Source: Limnohabitans sp. 63ED37-2 (GTDB lineage Bacteria; Pseudomonadota; Gammaproteobacteria; Burkholderiales; Burkholderiaceae_C). From it: a stretch of DNA of 64,000 bases. The stretch is taken from assembly GCF_001412535.1 (NCBI RefSeq), contig NZ_CP011774.1, positions 2,165,501 through 2,229,500 on the forward strand. Direction: 5' to 3'. A program made the translations under genes and the position numbers. A model generated the notes under the pieces. That model was not told the DNA's origin, did not search any database, and worked only from the letters and a program-made list of their open reading frames with translations. Every line of letters begins with the position of its first letter. Position 1 is the first letter of the stretch. Below are positions 1-8,636 of this stretch, in pieces.

Positions 1-548
1 ATGGACAAAGCTTTGCGCACCAAGCCAGCGGGCACATCGCGGCCCAGTTTTTTCCAGTCGCAGCCCAGCAACATGGCCGCCAAGTGTCCGCCTGCCGAGT
101 GACCGATCACGGTGATGTTGCCTCGGTCACCACCGTGTTCTGCGATGTTCCGCCCCACCCATGCGGTGGCCTTGACCATTTGCAAGGCGATGTCGGGGAT
201 GGTGACGGCTTGCTCGGGCGTGCCAGGGCACAGTGCGTAATTGACCACCACCACGCAAGCGCCCATGTCATGCAATGCGGGCGCCACAAACGAGTGGTCT
301 GATTTGTCGAGGCTGCGCCAGTAGCCGCCGTGGATGAAGATCACCACCGGAGCGTTCGGCTGTTTGGCCGGGAAAATGTCCAACGTCTCGCCCAGGCCAT
401 CGCCATAGGGCACATCGAGCAAGGGCTTCAGCTCAGCACGGGCCAAGGCCGAGGCGTTTTGCCAGTGCGCAAAGTGGTTCGCAAAGTCGGGCACCAAGGC
501 CCGGTTGTTGTACATGCTGTCATGCCAAACGGCGTCTTTTTTAGGCAT
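1..548 (-). CDS. alpha/beta hydrolase (3' end outside window)
   Basis: The reading frame is open from an ATG at 548 to the window edge, about 182 codons, so the C-terminus is missing. An HGGYW oxyanion-hole motif and a GHSAGGH nucleophile elbow mark it as an alpha/beta-hydrolase of the carboxylesterase / arylformamidase-like type. The catalytic Asp and His would lie beyond the edge. A GGAGA ribosome-binding site precedes the ATG by a few bases. Substrate cannot be told from the sequence; an esterase or a kynurenine-formamidase-like enzyme are both possible. The TonB receptor upstream on the same strand is 50 bp away, so co-transcription is possible. Confidence 0.8.
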   Translation of the reverse strand, partial: MPKKDAVWHDSMYNNRALVPDFANHFAHWQNASALARAELKPLLDVPYGDGLGETLDIFPAKQPNAPVVIFIHGGYWRSLDKSDHSFVAPALHDMGACVVVVNYALCPGTPEQAVTIPDIALQMVKATAWVGRNIAEHGGDRGNITVIGHSAGGHLAAMLLGCDWKKLGRDVPAGLVRKALS

Positions 549-598
549 CTGCGTCTCCAATTTTTTGTATCTGAACCACCAACTTGGTACCCAAAGCG

Positions 599-2800
599 TC
601 AGATTTTCATTTCCAGACGCAGCTGCACATTGCGCCAGTTCGGCGTGGTGTTGCGGGAGGTTTCGCTCACGCCGTTGCCGCTGTAGGTGGACGCGGTCAG
701 GTAGTCGCGTGGGGTGAGGTTGCTCACCGTCAGGCGCAAAGCGGTGGCCGCAGAAAAGCGCCATTGGCCATACACATCCAGCACGCGTTTGGTGCCTTGG
801 TAGGCCCACTGCTGCTCACTGCGGCGGGTGTCGTAGTCGGGGTTCCAGTTGACGTTGCCGCCCACCGTCAGCGGGATGCTGCGCACCCGGTAGTCGGCCC
901 CCAAGTTGGCCGTCATGCCGGGCTGTTGGTCGAGCCGGTTGTCGGGGCCGGGCACTTGCTTGACCCGGGAGCTGAACAGGCTCAGATTGCTGCGGATGTC
1001 CACAGGCAAGGCCCCAGCCCGCACCTGGTCCAAACGGAACTTGGCTTCGAGCTCGATGCCCTGCGTGGTGGCATCGCCCAAGTTGATGGGCGAGGACACC
1101 CAGCGGTCTTGACCGGGCGCCCAAGAGGGGCTGTTTTGCTGAGCCACGGTGTAGCGGATCAGGTCGCTGATCTGGCGGTGAAACACGTTGGCGCTGAGCA
1201 CGCCACCGCCGCTCAGGTAGCGCTCAAAGGCCATATCGATGCCGGTGGCCATTTCGGGCTTCAAGTCGGGGTTGCCGACACGGTCGGGGCGGGTGGGGCT
1301 GTTGGCCTCGCGCGAGGGCACGGGCCGTGCCACCAGGTTGTAGAGGGTGGGCGTTTTGTAGCTGCGTGTCAGGCTCATGCGCACCTGATCGCGCTTGGCC
1401 GGGTCGGGCTTCCACAAGGCGTGCAGCAAAGGCGTCCAGACCGAGCTGGTGTTGGACTTGAGGCCCAACTCACTTGTGCCTTCGGTCAGGATGGATTCGT
1501 AGCGCAGGCCGGTATAGGCCGACCAGTTGGCGTTGATCTTGAATTCGTCTTGTGTGTAAGCGGCCCAGCGCAAGGTGCGGGCGCGGATGTCGCCACCGTC
1601 CTCGTCGACTGCGGCGTTGGCCTCTTCCACACGGCGCACCGTTTCGAGCTCCAGACCGCTCACGATCTGGTGTCCGTTGTCCATGGCGCGGGTCCATTTG
1701 CCGTTCAGGCTGCCCGTGCGGTCGACAAAGTTTTGTGTCTCAAAGCTGTTGAACAGCAGCACATCGGCTGCCCCCGTCTGGTCCAGGCGAAAGTCGTACT
1801 TGGACTGGCCCAGACCAAAGCGCACCTCCAGCCGGTCATCGGCCGACAGGCGCTGGGCCCATTGGCCGTTCAAACGGGCCATGGCAAAAATGCTTTGGTT
1901 CAGTGTCTGGGCGCTGTCGGTGCGCAAGCCGCCCTCAGTCTCGCGGATCTGCACTTGCCCGGGGCTGGTGTAATCCGAATACACCACAAAGGGGGTGAGC
2001 GTGAGGGTACGGCCCTGCTCACCTTTCCACTGCAAGCGGGCATTGCCATGCAGGGCTTTGCGGCGGCCCACCGATTCATTGAAACGGATGCGGTCATCGC
2101 CAGGCTCTGAGGTGATGACCGATGTGCTTTCGTCTGGCCGGTACTGGTCCATCAAGGACAGGGTCACGGTGCCGCTCAAGGGCTGGGTCTTGAGGTTGTG
2201 CACCCAGCTGAGCATGGACGAGCCCTCGCCATGCTCTTGGCTGCGGGTGATTTTGAGGTCATCGGGGTTGGCTTTTTGACCCTCGCGCAGGACGATGTTG
2301 ATGGTGCCGGCAATGGCCCTGGCCCCAGTTTCGGCCGTGGGGGCACGCAAAATCTCGATTTTTTCGACCTGCTCAGGGGTGAGTGTGTCGATGGAAAAAC
2401 CTGGCGGCACGCGCTCACCGTCGAGCAGGATCTGGGTGTAGCCACCGCCCAGGCCCCGCATCCGAATGGCGCCGCCTCGACCGGGCGCACCTTGGACCGT
2501 GACACCCGGCAAGCGCTTGAGCACCTCACCCAATGTGGAGTCGCCTTGTTTTTCGATCTCTTCGCGACCAATGACGATTTTGGAGGCCGAAGACTCACGG
2601 CGCACCTCGGTGTCGTTGTTGCGGTTGCTGCGGATCTCAACCTGGCCCAGATCGGCCGTGGCAGATGGCGTGGCGCTGGACGCCGCAGGGGCAGGGCTTT
2701 GAGCCCAAGCCCAGACAGGCAGCCAATACAGGACGACCCCAGCGAGCAGCAGGCTGTGGGTCAGGGGATGAAGGTTGGGATGGGGTTGAAGTGAACGCAT
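599..2800 (-). CDS. TonB-dependent outer-membrane receptor
   Basis: A protein of about 733 residues begins at the ATG at 2800; an upstream GTG at 2806 is also in frame. It has an N-terminal signal peptide ending near AWAQS. A plug domain (about 50-170) carries the typical VEIRS, LGEVLKRLPGV and RMRGLGGGY segments, followed by a beta-barrel with many aromatic/acidic strand repeats. Such receptors import siderophores, cobalamin or other scarce nutrients using TonB energy. No ligand-specific feature, neighbouring ABC transporter or FecR-type regulator is visible, so the substrate is unknown. The last residues (LEMKI) lack the usual terminal Phe of barrel proteins. Confidence 0.88.
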   Translation of the reverse strand: MRSLQPHPNLHPLTHSLLLAGVVLYWLPVWAWAQSPAPAASSATPSATADLGQVEIRSNRNNDTEVRRESSASKIVIGREEIEKQGDSTLGEVLKRLPGVTVQGAPGRGGAIRMRGLGGGYTQILLDGERVPPGFSIDTLTPEQVEKIEILRAPTAETGARAIAGTINIVLREGQKANPDDLKITRSQEHGEGSSMLSWVHNLKTQPLSGTVTLSLMDQYRPDESTSVITSEPGDDRIRFNESVGRRKALHGNARLQWKGEQGRTLTLTPFVVYSDYTSPGQVQIRETEGGLRTDSAQTLNQSIFAMARLNGQWAQRLSADDRLEVRFGLGQSKYDFRLDQTGAADVLLFNSFETQNFVDRTGSLNGKWTRAMDNGHQIVSGLELETVRRVEEANAAVDEDGGDIRARTLRWAAYTQDEFKINANWSAYTGLRYESILTEGTSELGLKSNTSSVWTPLLHALWKPDPAKRDQVRMSLTRSYKTPTLYNLVARPVPSREANSPTRPDRVGNPDLKPEMATGIDMAFERYLSGGGVLSANVFHRQISDLIRYTVAQQNSPSWAPGQDRWVSSPINLGDATTQGIELEAKFRLDQVRAGALPVDIRSNLSLFSSRVKQVPGPDNRLDQQPGMTANLGADYRVRSIPLTVGGNVNWNPDYDTRRSEQQWAYQGTKRVLDVYGQWRFSAATALRLTVSNLTPRDYLTASTYSGNGVSETSRNTTPNWRNVQLRLEMKI

Positions 2801-2918
2801 CCACACATTTTGACAGCGCCCGGCTACACATGTGTGAAGCCTCTGTAAAAGCCGGGGTCAGCCTCAGGTCCCGTCCGGGACCTGTGCAGGGCCTGGGTTG
2901 GGGGCAGCCCCCCAAGCA

Positions 2919-4370
2919 TCACCCTTCGGATTTAAACAGCGCTGCGACCTTGCGCTTGGGCTTGATGTTGGCCGAGATGGACGAGCGTGGTGCTTTGGGC
3001 ACGGCGTCCCAGCTCGGCGAAACGTCGGCAGAGGGTGCCTCGTAAGGCTTGCTGAAGAAGGGGTCGCGGTTCACGGGTGCGGGGCGGAAGCCGCCTCGGC
3101 GCTCGCGCGGCGCGTCCAGGGCGTCACGCGGGTCAAACTCTTCGCGGCGACGGCCTTCGGAGGCGCGGGCACGCGGGCGGTCTTCGGCGCGGGTGCCCCA
3201 CTTCTCGGGCGCGGGGCCAGTGGGTGCCGTGTCCAGCTGCAGGGTTTCGACGTCCAGCTTTTTCTTGATCAGCTTTTCAATGTCGCCCACCAAACGGGCG
3301 TCAGAAGGGCTGACCAATGTCACGGCCAAGCCGGAGGCGCCAGCGCGGCCTGTGCGGCCAATGCGGTGCACATAGTCTTCGGCGTTGAAGGGCACATCGA
3401 AGTTGAACACGGCGGGCACATCCTTGATGTCCAGACCACGCGCGGCCACGTCGGTGCACACCAGCAAATCGACTTCGCCCTTTTTGAAGGCTTCCAGCGC
3501 TTTCAGGCGCTCGTCTTGGCTCTTGTCGCCGTGCAAAGCAGCTGTGCGCAAGCCCTCGCGCTCCAATGAGCGGGCAAGGCGGCCGCAGCCGAGCTTGCTG
3601 TTCACAAAAATGAAGGCCTGCTTGATGCCCCGGTCGTCCAGCACCTTGCGGATCACACGGCGCTTGTCATCGTCTAGGGCGGCGTAAAAACGCTGTTCCA
3701 CTGTGGACGCCGTCTCGTTGGGGCGGGCCACTTCGATGGTGATGGGGTTTTGCAGGTAACTGCCGGCCAGGCGCTTGATCTCGGGCGAAAACGTGGCCGA
3801 GAACAGCAGCGTGGTGCGCTGCTTGGGCAAAAAGCTCAGGATGCGCTGCAGATCGGGCAAAAAACCGATGTCGAGCATGCGGTCGGCTTCGTCCAGCACC
3901 ACATATTCGACCTGGTTGAGCACGGCGTTTTTGGCTTCGATGTGGTCCAGCAAACGACCGGGTGTGGCCACCAGCACCTCAACGCCTTTTTTCAGCTCGA
4001 GCGTCTGGGGCTTCATGTCCATGCCGCCAAACACCACCGCACTGCGCAGCTGGGTGTACTTGGCGTACATCTTGATTTGTTGGGCCACTTGGTCAGCCAG
4101 CTCACGCGTGGGCAACAACACCAAGGCACGCACTGGGTGACGGGCGGGAGAGGTCGAGGGGTTTTCGTGCTTGAGCAGGCGCTGCAGCAAAGGCAGAGAG
4201 AAAGCCGCCGTTTTGCCCGTACCGGTTTGGGCTGCGCCCATCACGTCCTGGCCCGTCAACACCACCGGAATGGCTTGGGCCTGGATAGGGGTCATGGATT
4301 CGTAGCCCATTTCGGCCACGGCTCGTGCCAGCGTGGGCGCCAGCGATAAATTGGAAAAAGAGTCGGTCAT
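2919..4370 (-). CDS. rhlE: ATP-dependent RNA helicase, RhlE type
   Basis: DEAD-box helicase of 483 residues. The Q motif (TPIQAQAIP), motif I (AQTGTGKT), Ia (PTRELA), DEAD box (VLDEADRML), SAT and motif VI (HRIGRTGRAG) are all present in order. An Arg-rich, low-complexity C-terminal tail from about residue 380 is typical of RhlE, which acts in ribosome assembly and RNA turnover. The start is placed at the ATG at 4370 (MTDSFSNL), because the longer upstream frame adds residues not found in the family. It stands alone on the minus strand between a small unknown gene and the TonB receptor. Confidence 0.93.
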   Translation of the reverse strand: MTDSFSNLSLAPTLARAVAEMGYESMTPIQAQAIPVVLTGQDVMGAAQTGTGKTAAFSLPLLQRLLKHENPSTSPARHPVRALVLLPTRELADQVAQQIKMYAKYTQLRSAVVFGGMDMKPQTLELKKGVEVLVATPGRLLDHIEAKNAVLNQVEYVVLDEADRMLDIGFLPDLQRILSFLPKQRTTLLFSATFSPEIKRLAGSYLQNPITIEVARPNETASTVEQRFYAALDDDKRRVIRKVLDDRGIKQAFIFVNSKLGCGRLARSLEREGLRTAALHGDKSQDERLKALEAFKKGEVDLLVCTDVAARGLDIKDVPAVFNFDVPFNAEDYVHRIGRTGRAGASGLAVTLVSPSDARLVGDIEKLIKKKLDVETLQLDTAPTGPAPEKWGTRAEDRPRARASEGRRREEFDPRDALDAPRERRGGFRPAPVNRDPFFSKPYEAPSADVSPSWDAVPKAPRSSISANIKPKRKVAALFKSEG

Positions 4371-4472
4371 TAACCCGCTATTGTCGCATTTTGAACTGCC
4401 ATTGCCAAAAATGGCAGACGAGACCCGCAAGCCGAGCCCCAAGTGGGGAGCGATCTGCCCCGGACGCGGCCG

Positions 4473-4766
4473 TCAAGCCAAGCGGCGGCGCAGCGAGGGG
4501 AAGGCGGATTTTTTGTGGGGCACTTTGGCCGTGGGTGTGCTCAGGGCAGCGGCGGCGTTGAGCATGTCAGAGACCAGCGCATCTGCGCGGCTGTGAGCGC
4601 CCTGGCGGCTGGCTTCAAAGGCCAAACGGGTGGTTTGGGCCATTTGGGCCACAAAGTTTTGCGGGTAGTCCCGCACCTGAAAACCCCGCAAACTCATCAC
4701 CTTCATGAAGGCGTTGGCTGCCTCTTCTACGGCACACTGGTATTCCTGGCTGGCTTCTGGAGACAT
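4473..4766 (-). CDS. small conserved-looking hypothetical protein
   Basis: About 97 residues, predicted largely helical, with an Ala-rich middle and a basic C-terminus (FPSLRRRLA). The ATG at 4766 has a GAGG ribosome-binding site five bases upstream; an in-frame ATG at 4781 would add five residues. The spacing of Ala and Gln in the helices is loosely reminiscent of phasin-like proteins, but I cannot assign it. It lies between rhlE and the HI0933-type flavoprotein on the same strand. Confidence 0.6.
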   Translation of the reverse strand: MSPEASQEYQCAVEEAANAFMKVMSLRGFQVRDYPQNFVAQMAQTTRLAFEASRQGAHSRADALVSDMLNAAAALSTPTAKVPHKKSAFPSLRRRLA

Positions 4767-4842
4767 GAGGACCTCTGTCATGGTTGTTTGTTAGAACCCT
4801 TACATAACGCAGCTCAAGCCTGAAAGGAATACACAACCGGTA

Positions 4843-6180
4843 TCAAATTGTGTGCGGCTTGGCTTTGAGGCCCTGCAGCACCCCATGGGCCGCCCGGTGT
4901 CCGCTGGCGAGGCAAGCGGTCAAAAGATAGCCGCCTGTGGGGGCTTCCCAGTCGAGCATTTCCCCCGCGCAAAACACGCCAGGGCGGGCCGCCAGCATCA
5001 AATCAGGCCCCATGGACTGCAGCGCCACGCCTCCGGCGGTGCTGATCGCCTCGGCCACAGGCCGGGCGCACTTGAGGGGCACCGGAAGGGCTTTGATGCG
5101 CTTGGCCAGAACATCGGGCTGGGCCAAAGCGTCCGGCGAGCACAACTCAAACAGCAAGCCCATTTTGACGCCGTCCAGCCCCAATCGGCTCTTGAGGTGG
5201 CTGCTCAGGCTGCGGCTGCCGCGGGGCCAGGCCACCTCTTTGAGGACCTGCTCGGGCGTTTTGTCAGGCAACAAGTCCAGCAGCAAACGGGCCTGCCCAT
5301 GCTCGGCCAGACCGTCGCGCAGCCAAGCCGAGGCGGCATAAACCAGACTGCCTTCCAGCCCGGTCTCGGTGATCACAAATTCGCCTTTGCGCTCAAAACG
5401 CGCGGGCTGCAAAGCGGCGCCTTGGGCGTCTGGGGCAGGGACGGTGAGCACCACCGACTTGAGCGGATACCCGGAAAACTTAGCCCTAAAGTGCGCGGTC
5501 CAGCCCTGACCCTCTCGCCCCAACACATCAAAGCCGCAGTTGGCAGGCTTCAAAGGGGCGACCTCGACACCCTCTTGCTGCAAATGGACCTGCCAAGCAC
5601 CGTCCGAGCCCAGGTGCGGCCAACTGGCCCCGCCCAGCGCCAGCACGGTGGCCCCGGCTTTCACCCGCAGCGGCGGGGCGTCGTCCCGACGGCCAAACAC
5701 CAGATGATCGCCTTGCCAGCCCAGCCAACGGTGGCGCATGTGGAACTGCACAGGCACACCACTGGCGGGGTGGCGCAGGCGATGCAGCCAGGCCCGCAGC
5801 AAAGGTGCGGCTTTCATCTCGGCCGGGAACACTCGACCCGATGTCCCCACAAAAGTACTCACACCCAAACTCTGCGCCCAGTCGCGCACACCCTGTGCAT
5901 CCAGCCCAGACAGCCACTGGCTGACCTCGGTCTCGCGTGGGCCAAAACGGGTGTTGAACTGGGCCGAGGGCTCGGCGTGGGTGAGGTTCAAGCCGCCCTT
6001 GCCGGCCAGCAAAAATTTACGCCCCACCGAGGGCATGGCGTCAAACAGGTGCACAGACACGCCCGCTTGTGACAACACCTCGGCCGCCATCAAGCCGGCC
6101 GGGCCGCCTCCCACAATGGCCACCTCCACTAAAAGCTCTGGTGCGTTTTGAAAATCGGAAGTCGGTTCTGAAAGGCTCAT
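4843..6180 (-). CDS. HI0933/YhiN-family NAD(P)/FAD-dependent oxidoreductase
   Basis: A 445-residue flavoprotein. The N-terminus holds a Rossmann dinucleotide fold (VGGGPAGLMAAEVL) followed by the family hallmark GKGGLNLTH. The C-terminal FAD segment contains AGEMLDWEAPTGGY and LLTACLASG. These match the HI0933-like (BaiN/YhiN) flavoproteins, a widespread family whose members include a bile-acid ene-reductase but whose usual role is not known. The gene is convergent with nothing and divergent from trxA, with a 100 bp promoter region between them. No operon partner suggests a substrate. Confidence 0.85.
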   Translation of the reverse strand: MSLSEPTSDFQNAPELLVEVAIVGGGPAGLMAAEVLSQAGVSVHLFDAMPSVGRKFLLAGKGGLNLTHAEPSAQFNTRFGPRETEVSQWLSGLDAQGVRDWAQSLGVSTFVGTSGRVFPAEMKAAPLLRAWLHRLRHPASGVPVQFHMRHRWLGWQGDHLVFGRRDDAPPLRVKAGATVLALGGASWPHLGSDGAWQVHLQQEGVEVAPLKPANCGFDVLGREGQGWTAHFRAKFSGYPLKSVVLTVPAPDAQGAALQPARFERKGEFVITETGLEGSLVYAASAWLRDGLAEHGQARLLLDLLPDKTPEQVLKEVAWPRGSRSLSSHLKSRLGLDGVKMGLLFELCSPDALAQPDVLAKRIKALPVPLKCARPVAEAISTAGGVALQSMGPDLMLAARPGVFCAGEMLDWEAPTGGYLLTACLASGHRAAHGVLQGLKAKPHTI

Positions 6181-6282
6181 GTCTTAGTGATCTGGCAAGA
6201 GGGGGGTGATGCGCGAATGCACCGAGTTTCTGTCAAAATAGAACCACTTTAGCCGCATCTCAATGTTCACAAGGAAAAGGCC

Positions 6283-6615
6283 ATGGCCAGCGATCTGATC
6301 AAACACACCACCGACGCCACTTTCGAAGCCGACGTGCTCCAATCGAGCCAACCCGTGGTGGTGGACTTCTGGGCCGAATGGTGCGGCCCTTGCAAAATGA
6401 TTGCCCCCATCTTGGACGAAGTGGCCAGCGCCTACGAAGGCAAGCTGCAAATTGCCAAGATGAACGTCGACGACAACCGTGACATTCCCGCCAAGTTCGG
6501 CATTCGCGGTATCCCCACCCTCATGATCTTCAAAGGCGGCCAACTCGCCGCTACCAAAGTGGGCGCCATGAGCAAGTCGCAATTGACCGCTTTCATCGAC
6601 CAGCAACTGGCTTGA
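6283..6615 (+). CDS. trxA: thioredoxin 1
   Basis: A 110-residue thioredoxin with the redox motif WCGPCK (Cys34 and Cys37), the cis-Pro loop (GIRGIPTLMIF) and a C-terminal helix. It is the cytoplasmic disulfide reductase and donates electrons to ribonucleotide reductase, peroxiredoxins and thioredoxin-linked arsenate reductases such as the ArsC encoded at 43.9 kb. An AAGG stretch precedes the ATG. A strong intrinsic terminator follows, so it is transcribed separately from rho. Confidence 0.97.
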   Translation: MASDLIKHTTDATFEADVLQSSQPVVVDFWAEWCGPCKMIAPILDEVASAYEGKLQIAKMNVDDNRDIPAKFGIRGIPTLMIFKGGQLAATKVGAMSKSQLTAFIDQQLA

Positions 6616-6655
6616 TGCTTCGATGCCCTCCGGCTGGGCCGGTCGTGTCATCCAC

Positions 6656-6688
6656 AAACCGGGCCTGACAGCCCGGTTTTTGTTTTTG
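6656..6688 (+). terminator. intrinsic terminator of trxA
   Basis: The inverted repeat AAACCGGGC / GCCCGGTTT has a six-base loop and is followed by TTGTTTTT. It lies 40 bp after the trxA stop. Confidence 0.85.
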
Positions 6689-6860
6689 GGGCCGCCTGAA
6701 AACCTGTCATAATTTCCCACAGGCAACCCGAACACGGGACAGCGCCAAGACTGCCGGAAGCACCAGCCCCTGACCCCGGGCGGCCTCCGGTCCAGAACAT
6801 TTCCACCCGGTTATCCGAACAACGGTCCCCAGCCGACCGATTCGCCACAGGCCAAATCCC
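6689..6860 (+). promoter_or_regulatory. rho promoter and leader region
   Basis: A 170-base region before rho holds a likely -10 (CATAAT, 6708-6713) and then a long GC-rich leader. Rho genes are often autoregulated by termination within such leaders. No start codon with a good ribosome-binding site precedes 6861, and I see no defined riboswitch. Confidence 0.4.
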
Positions 6861-8123
6861 ATGCATTTGAACGAACTCAAGGCACTTCATGTGTCCGAAC
6901 TGCTGAAGCAAGCCGACACGCTCGAAATCGAGAACACCGGTCGCATGCGCAAACAGGAGTTGATGTTTGCCATCATCAAGAAACGCGCCAAAGCGGGCGA
7001 ACAGGTTTTCGCCGACGGCGTGCTTGAGATCTTGCCAGACGGTTTCGGCTTCTTGCGCAGCCCCGATTCCAGTTACACCGCCTCCACAGACGATATTTAC
7101 ATCAGCCCCAGCCAGGTGAGGCGCTTCAACCTGCACACCGGTGACATGATCGAGGGCGAAGTGCGCATCCCCAAAGACGGCGAGCGCTACTTTGCCCTGA
7201 CCAAGCTGGACAAGGTCAACGACGACCTGCCCGAGAACAACAAACACAAGGTCATGTTCGAGAACTTGACGCCGCTGTTCCCCAAAGAACAGATGCGCCT
7301 GGAGCGTGACATCAAGGGCGAAGAAAACATCACCGCCCGTGTGATCGACATCATTGCCCCGCTCGGCCGCGGCCAGCGGGCCCTGATCGTGGCGCAGCCC
7401 AAGTCGGGCAAGACGGTGATGATGCAGCAGATCGCCCACGCCATCACCGCCAACTACCCCGATGTGCACCTGATGGTGTTGCTGGTCGATGAGCGCCCTG
7501 AAGAAGTGACCGAGATGCAGCGCAGCGTGCGCGGCGAAGTGATTTCTTCCACGTTCGACGAACCCGCCTCGCGCCACGTGCACGTGGCCGAGATGGTGAT
7601 TGAACGCGCCAAGCGTTTGGTCGAGTTGAAAAAAGATGTGGTGATCTTGCTGGACTCGATCACCCGCCTGGCCCGCGCCTACAACAACGTGGTGCCCTCC
7701 TCAGGCAAGGTGCTGTCGGGTGGTGTGGACGCCAACGCCTTGCAACGCCCCAAGCGTTTCTTTGGTGCGGCCCGCAATGTGGAAGAAGGCGGCAGCCTGA
7801 CCATCATCGCCACCGCTCTGGTCGATACCGGCAGCCGCATGGACGAGGTGATCTTTGAAGAATTCAAGGGCACTGGCAACTGCGAAATCCATTTGGAGCG
7901 CCGTTTGTACGAAAAGCGCGTGTTCCCGGCCATCAACTTGAACCGCAGCGGCACTCGCCGCGAAGAGTTGCTGCTTCAGCCCGAAGTGCTGCAAAAAACC
8001 CGCATCCTGCGTCAATTCATGTACAACATGGACGAAATCGAGGCGATGGAGATGGTCTTGAAGAGCATGAAAGCCACCAAGAACAACTCCGAGTTCTTCG
8101 ACATGATGCGACGCGGCGGCTGA
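6861..8123 (+). CDS. rho: transcription termination factor Rho
   Basis: A full-length 420-residue Rho. It has the N-terminal helix bundle, the RNA-binding cold-shock domain (GFGFLRSPDSSY), the P-loop (AQPKSGKTVMMQ), the Walker B region (VVILLDSITRLARAYN) and the Q/R loops. It is a hexameric RNA-dependent ATPase that ends transcription of untranslated RNAs. It starts MHLNELKAL, the usual start in the order. It sits between trxA and rpmE2, a gene order I know from related betaproteobacteria. Confidence 0.98.
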   Translation: MHLNELKALHVSELLKQADTLEIENTGRMRKQELMFAIIKKRAKAGEQVFADGVLEILPDGFGFLRSPDSSYTASTDDIYISPSQVRRFNLHTGDMIEGEVRIPKDGERYFALTKLDKVNDDLPENNKHKVMFENLTPLFPKEQMRLERDIKGEENITARVIDIIAPLGRGQRALIVAQPKSGKTVMMQQIAHAITANYPDVHLMVLLVDERPEEVTEMQRSVRGEVISSTFDEPASRHVHVAEMVIERAKRLVELKKDVVILLDSITRLARAYNNVVPSSGKVLSGGVDANALQRPKRFFGAARNVEEGGSLTIIATALVDTGSRMDEVIFEEFKGTGNCEIHLERRLYEKRVFPAINLNRSGTRREELLLQPEVLQKTRILRQFMYNMDEIEAMEMVLKSMKATKNNSEFFDMMRRGG

Positions 8124-8128
8124 TACCC

Positions 8129-8134
8129 TATAAT
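8129..8134 (+). promoter_or_regulatory. probable -10 of the rpmE2 promoter
   Basis: A perfect TATAAT begins just after the rho stop, about 75 bp ahead of rpmE2. No good -35 lies 17 bp upstream, so the assignment rests on the -10 alone. Confidence 0.45.
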
Positions 8135-8208
8135 CGACAGGTTTTGCGGAAAGTGCTCTCAGATAGGCTGTTGAGTGGCTACCGTAGCGAAAATAAAAGG
8201 ATTTCCCC

Positions 8209-8472
8209 ATGAAAGACGGCATTCACCCCAACTACCGTGAAGTTTGCTTCCAAGACATGTCCAATGGTTTCAAGTTCGTGACCCGTTCATGCGCCAACAC
8301 CAAAGAGATGATCACCATGGAAGACGGCCGCGAGCTGCCTTGGTACAAGCTGGACACGACCAGCGAGTCGCACCCCTTCTACACAGGCACTCAAAAGTCG
8401 GTCGACAACATGGGCGGCCGCGTGGAGAAGTTCCGCAACCGTTTCGGCAAGACCACCACCATCGCCAAGTAA
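8209..8472 (+). CDS. rpmE2: 50S ribosomal protein L31 type B
   Basis: An 87-residue L31 starting MKDGIHPNYREV. It lacks the CxxC pair of the zinc-binding type A form, so it is type B (zinc-independent). FYTGTQ and the basic tail (VEKFRNRFG) are conserved L31 features. An AAAGGA ribosome-binding site precedes the ATG, and an intrinsic terminator follows. Confidence 0.96.
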   Translation: MKDGIHPNYREVCFQDMSNGFKFVTRSCANTKEMITMEDGRELPWYKLDTTSESHPFYTGTQKSVDNMGGRVEKFRNRFGKTTTIAK

Positions 8473-8492
8473 TTCGCGCATTGGTGTTCCCC

Positions 8493-8528
8493 AAAAGGGC
8501 AGCCCGGGCAACCGGCCTGCCCTTTTTG
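8493..8528 (+). terminator. intrinsic terminator of rpmE2
   Basis: Arms AAAAGGGCAG and CTGCCCTTTT enclose a 14-base GC-rich loop, ending in a T run, 20 bp after the rpmE2 stop. Confidence 0.85.
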
Positions 8529-8636
8529 CATGGGTCCTGGCCATCTGCTGGGCCCACGCACAAACTGTCGGGTCTTTTTAAAATACGACCTGCAGCGCTC
8601 CCCACTTTGCCCCTGACCTGACAGCCCCTGCACTCC

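Noticed and set aside
584..2110. Long open frame opposite the TonB receptor gene
   Set aside because: Its protein has no domain, is rich in His/Gly/Val as expected from antisense of a coding strand, and lies wholly under a well-supported gene.
2872..2890. Perfect hairpin AGGTCCC/GGGACCT between rhlE and the TonB receptor
   Set aside because: No T run on either strand, so I could not call it a terminator.
2801..2918. Possible cobalamin riboswitch or Pho box ahead of the TonB receptor
   Set aside because: The gap is too short, lacks the conserved B12-box bases, and the TTTTACA/CTTCACA pair is a poor match.
6704..6722. CTGTCAT followed by TTTCCCAC upstream of rho, looking like a Pho box
   Set aside because: Only one good half-site; the CATAAT within it is better read as the rho -10, and rho is a housekeeping gene.
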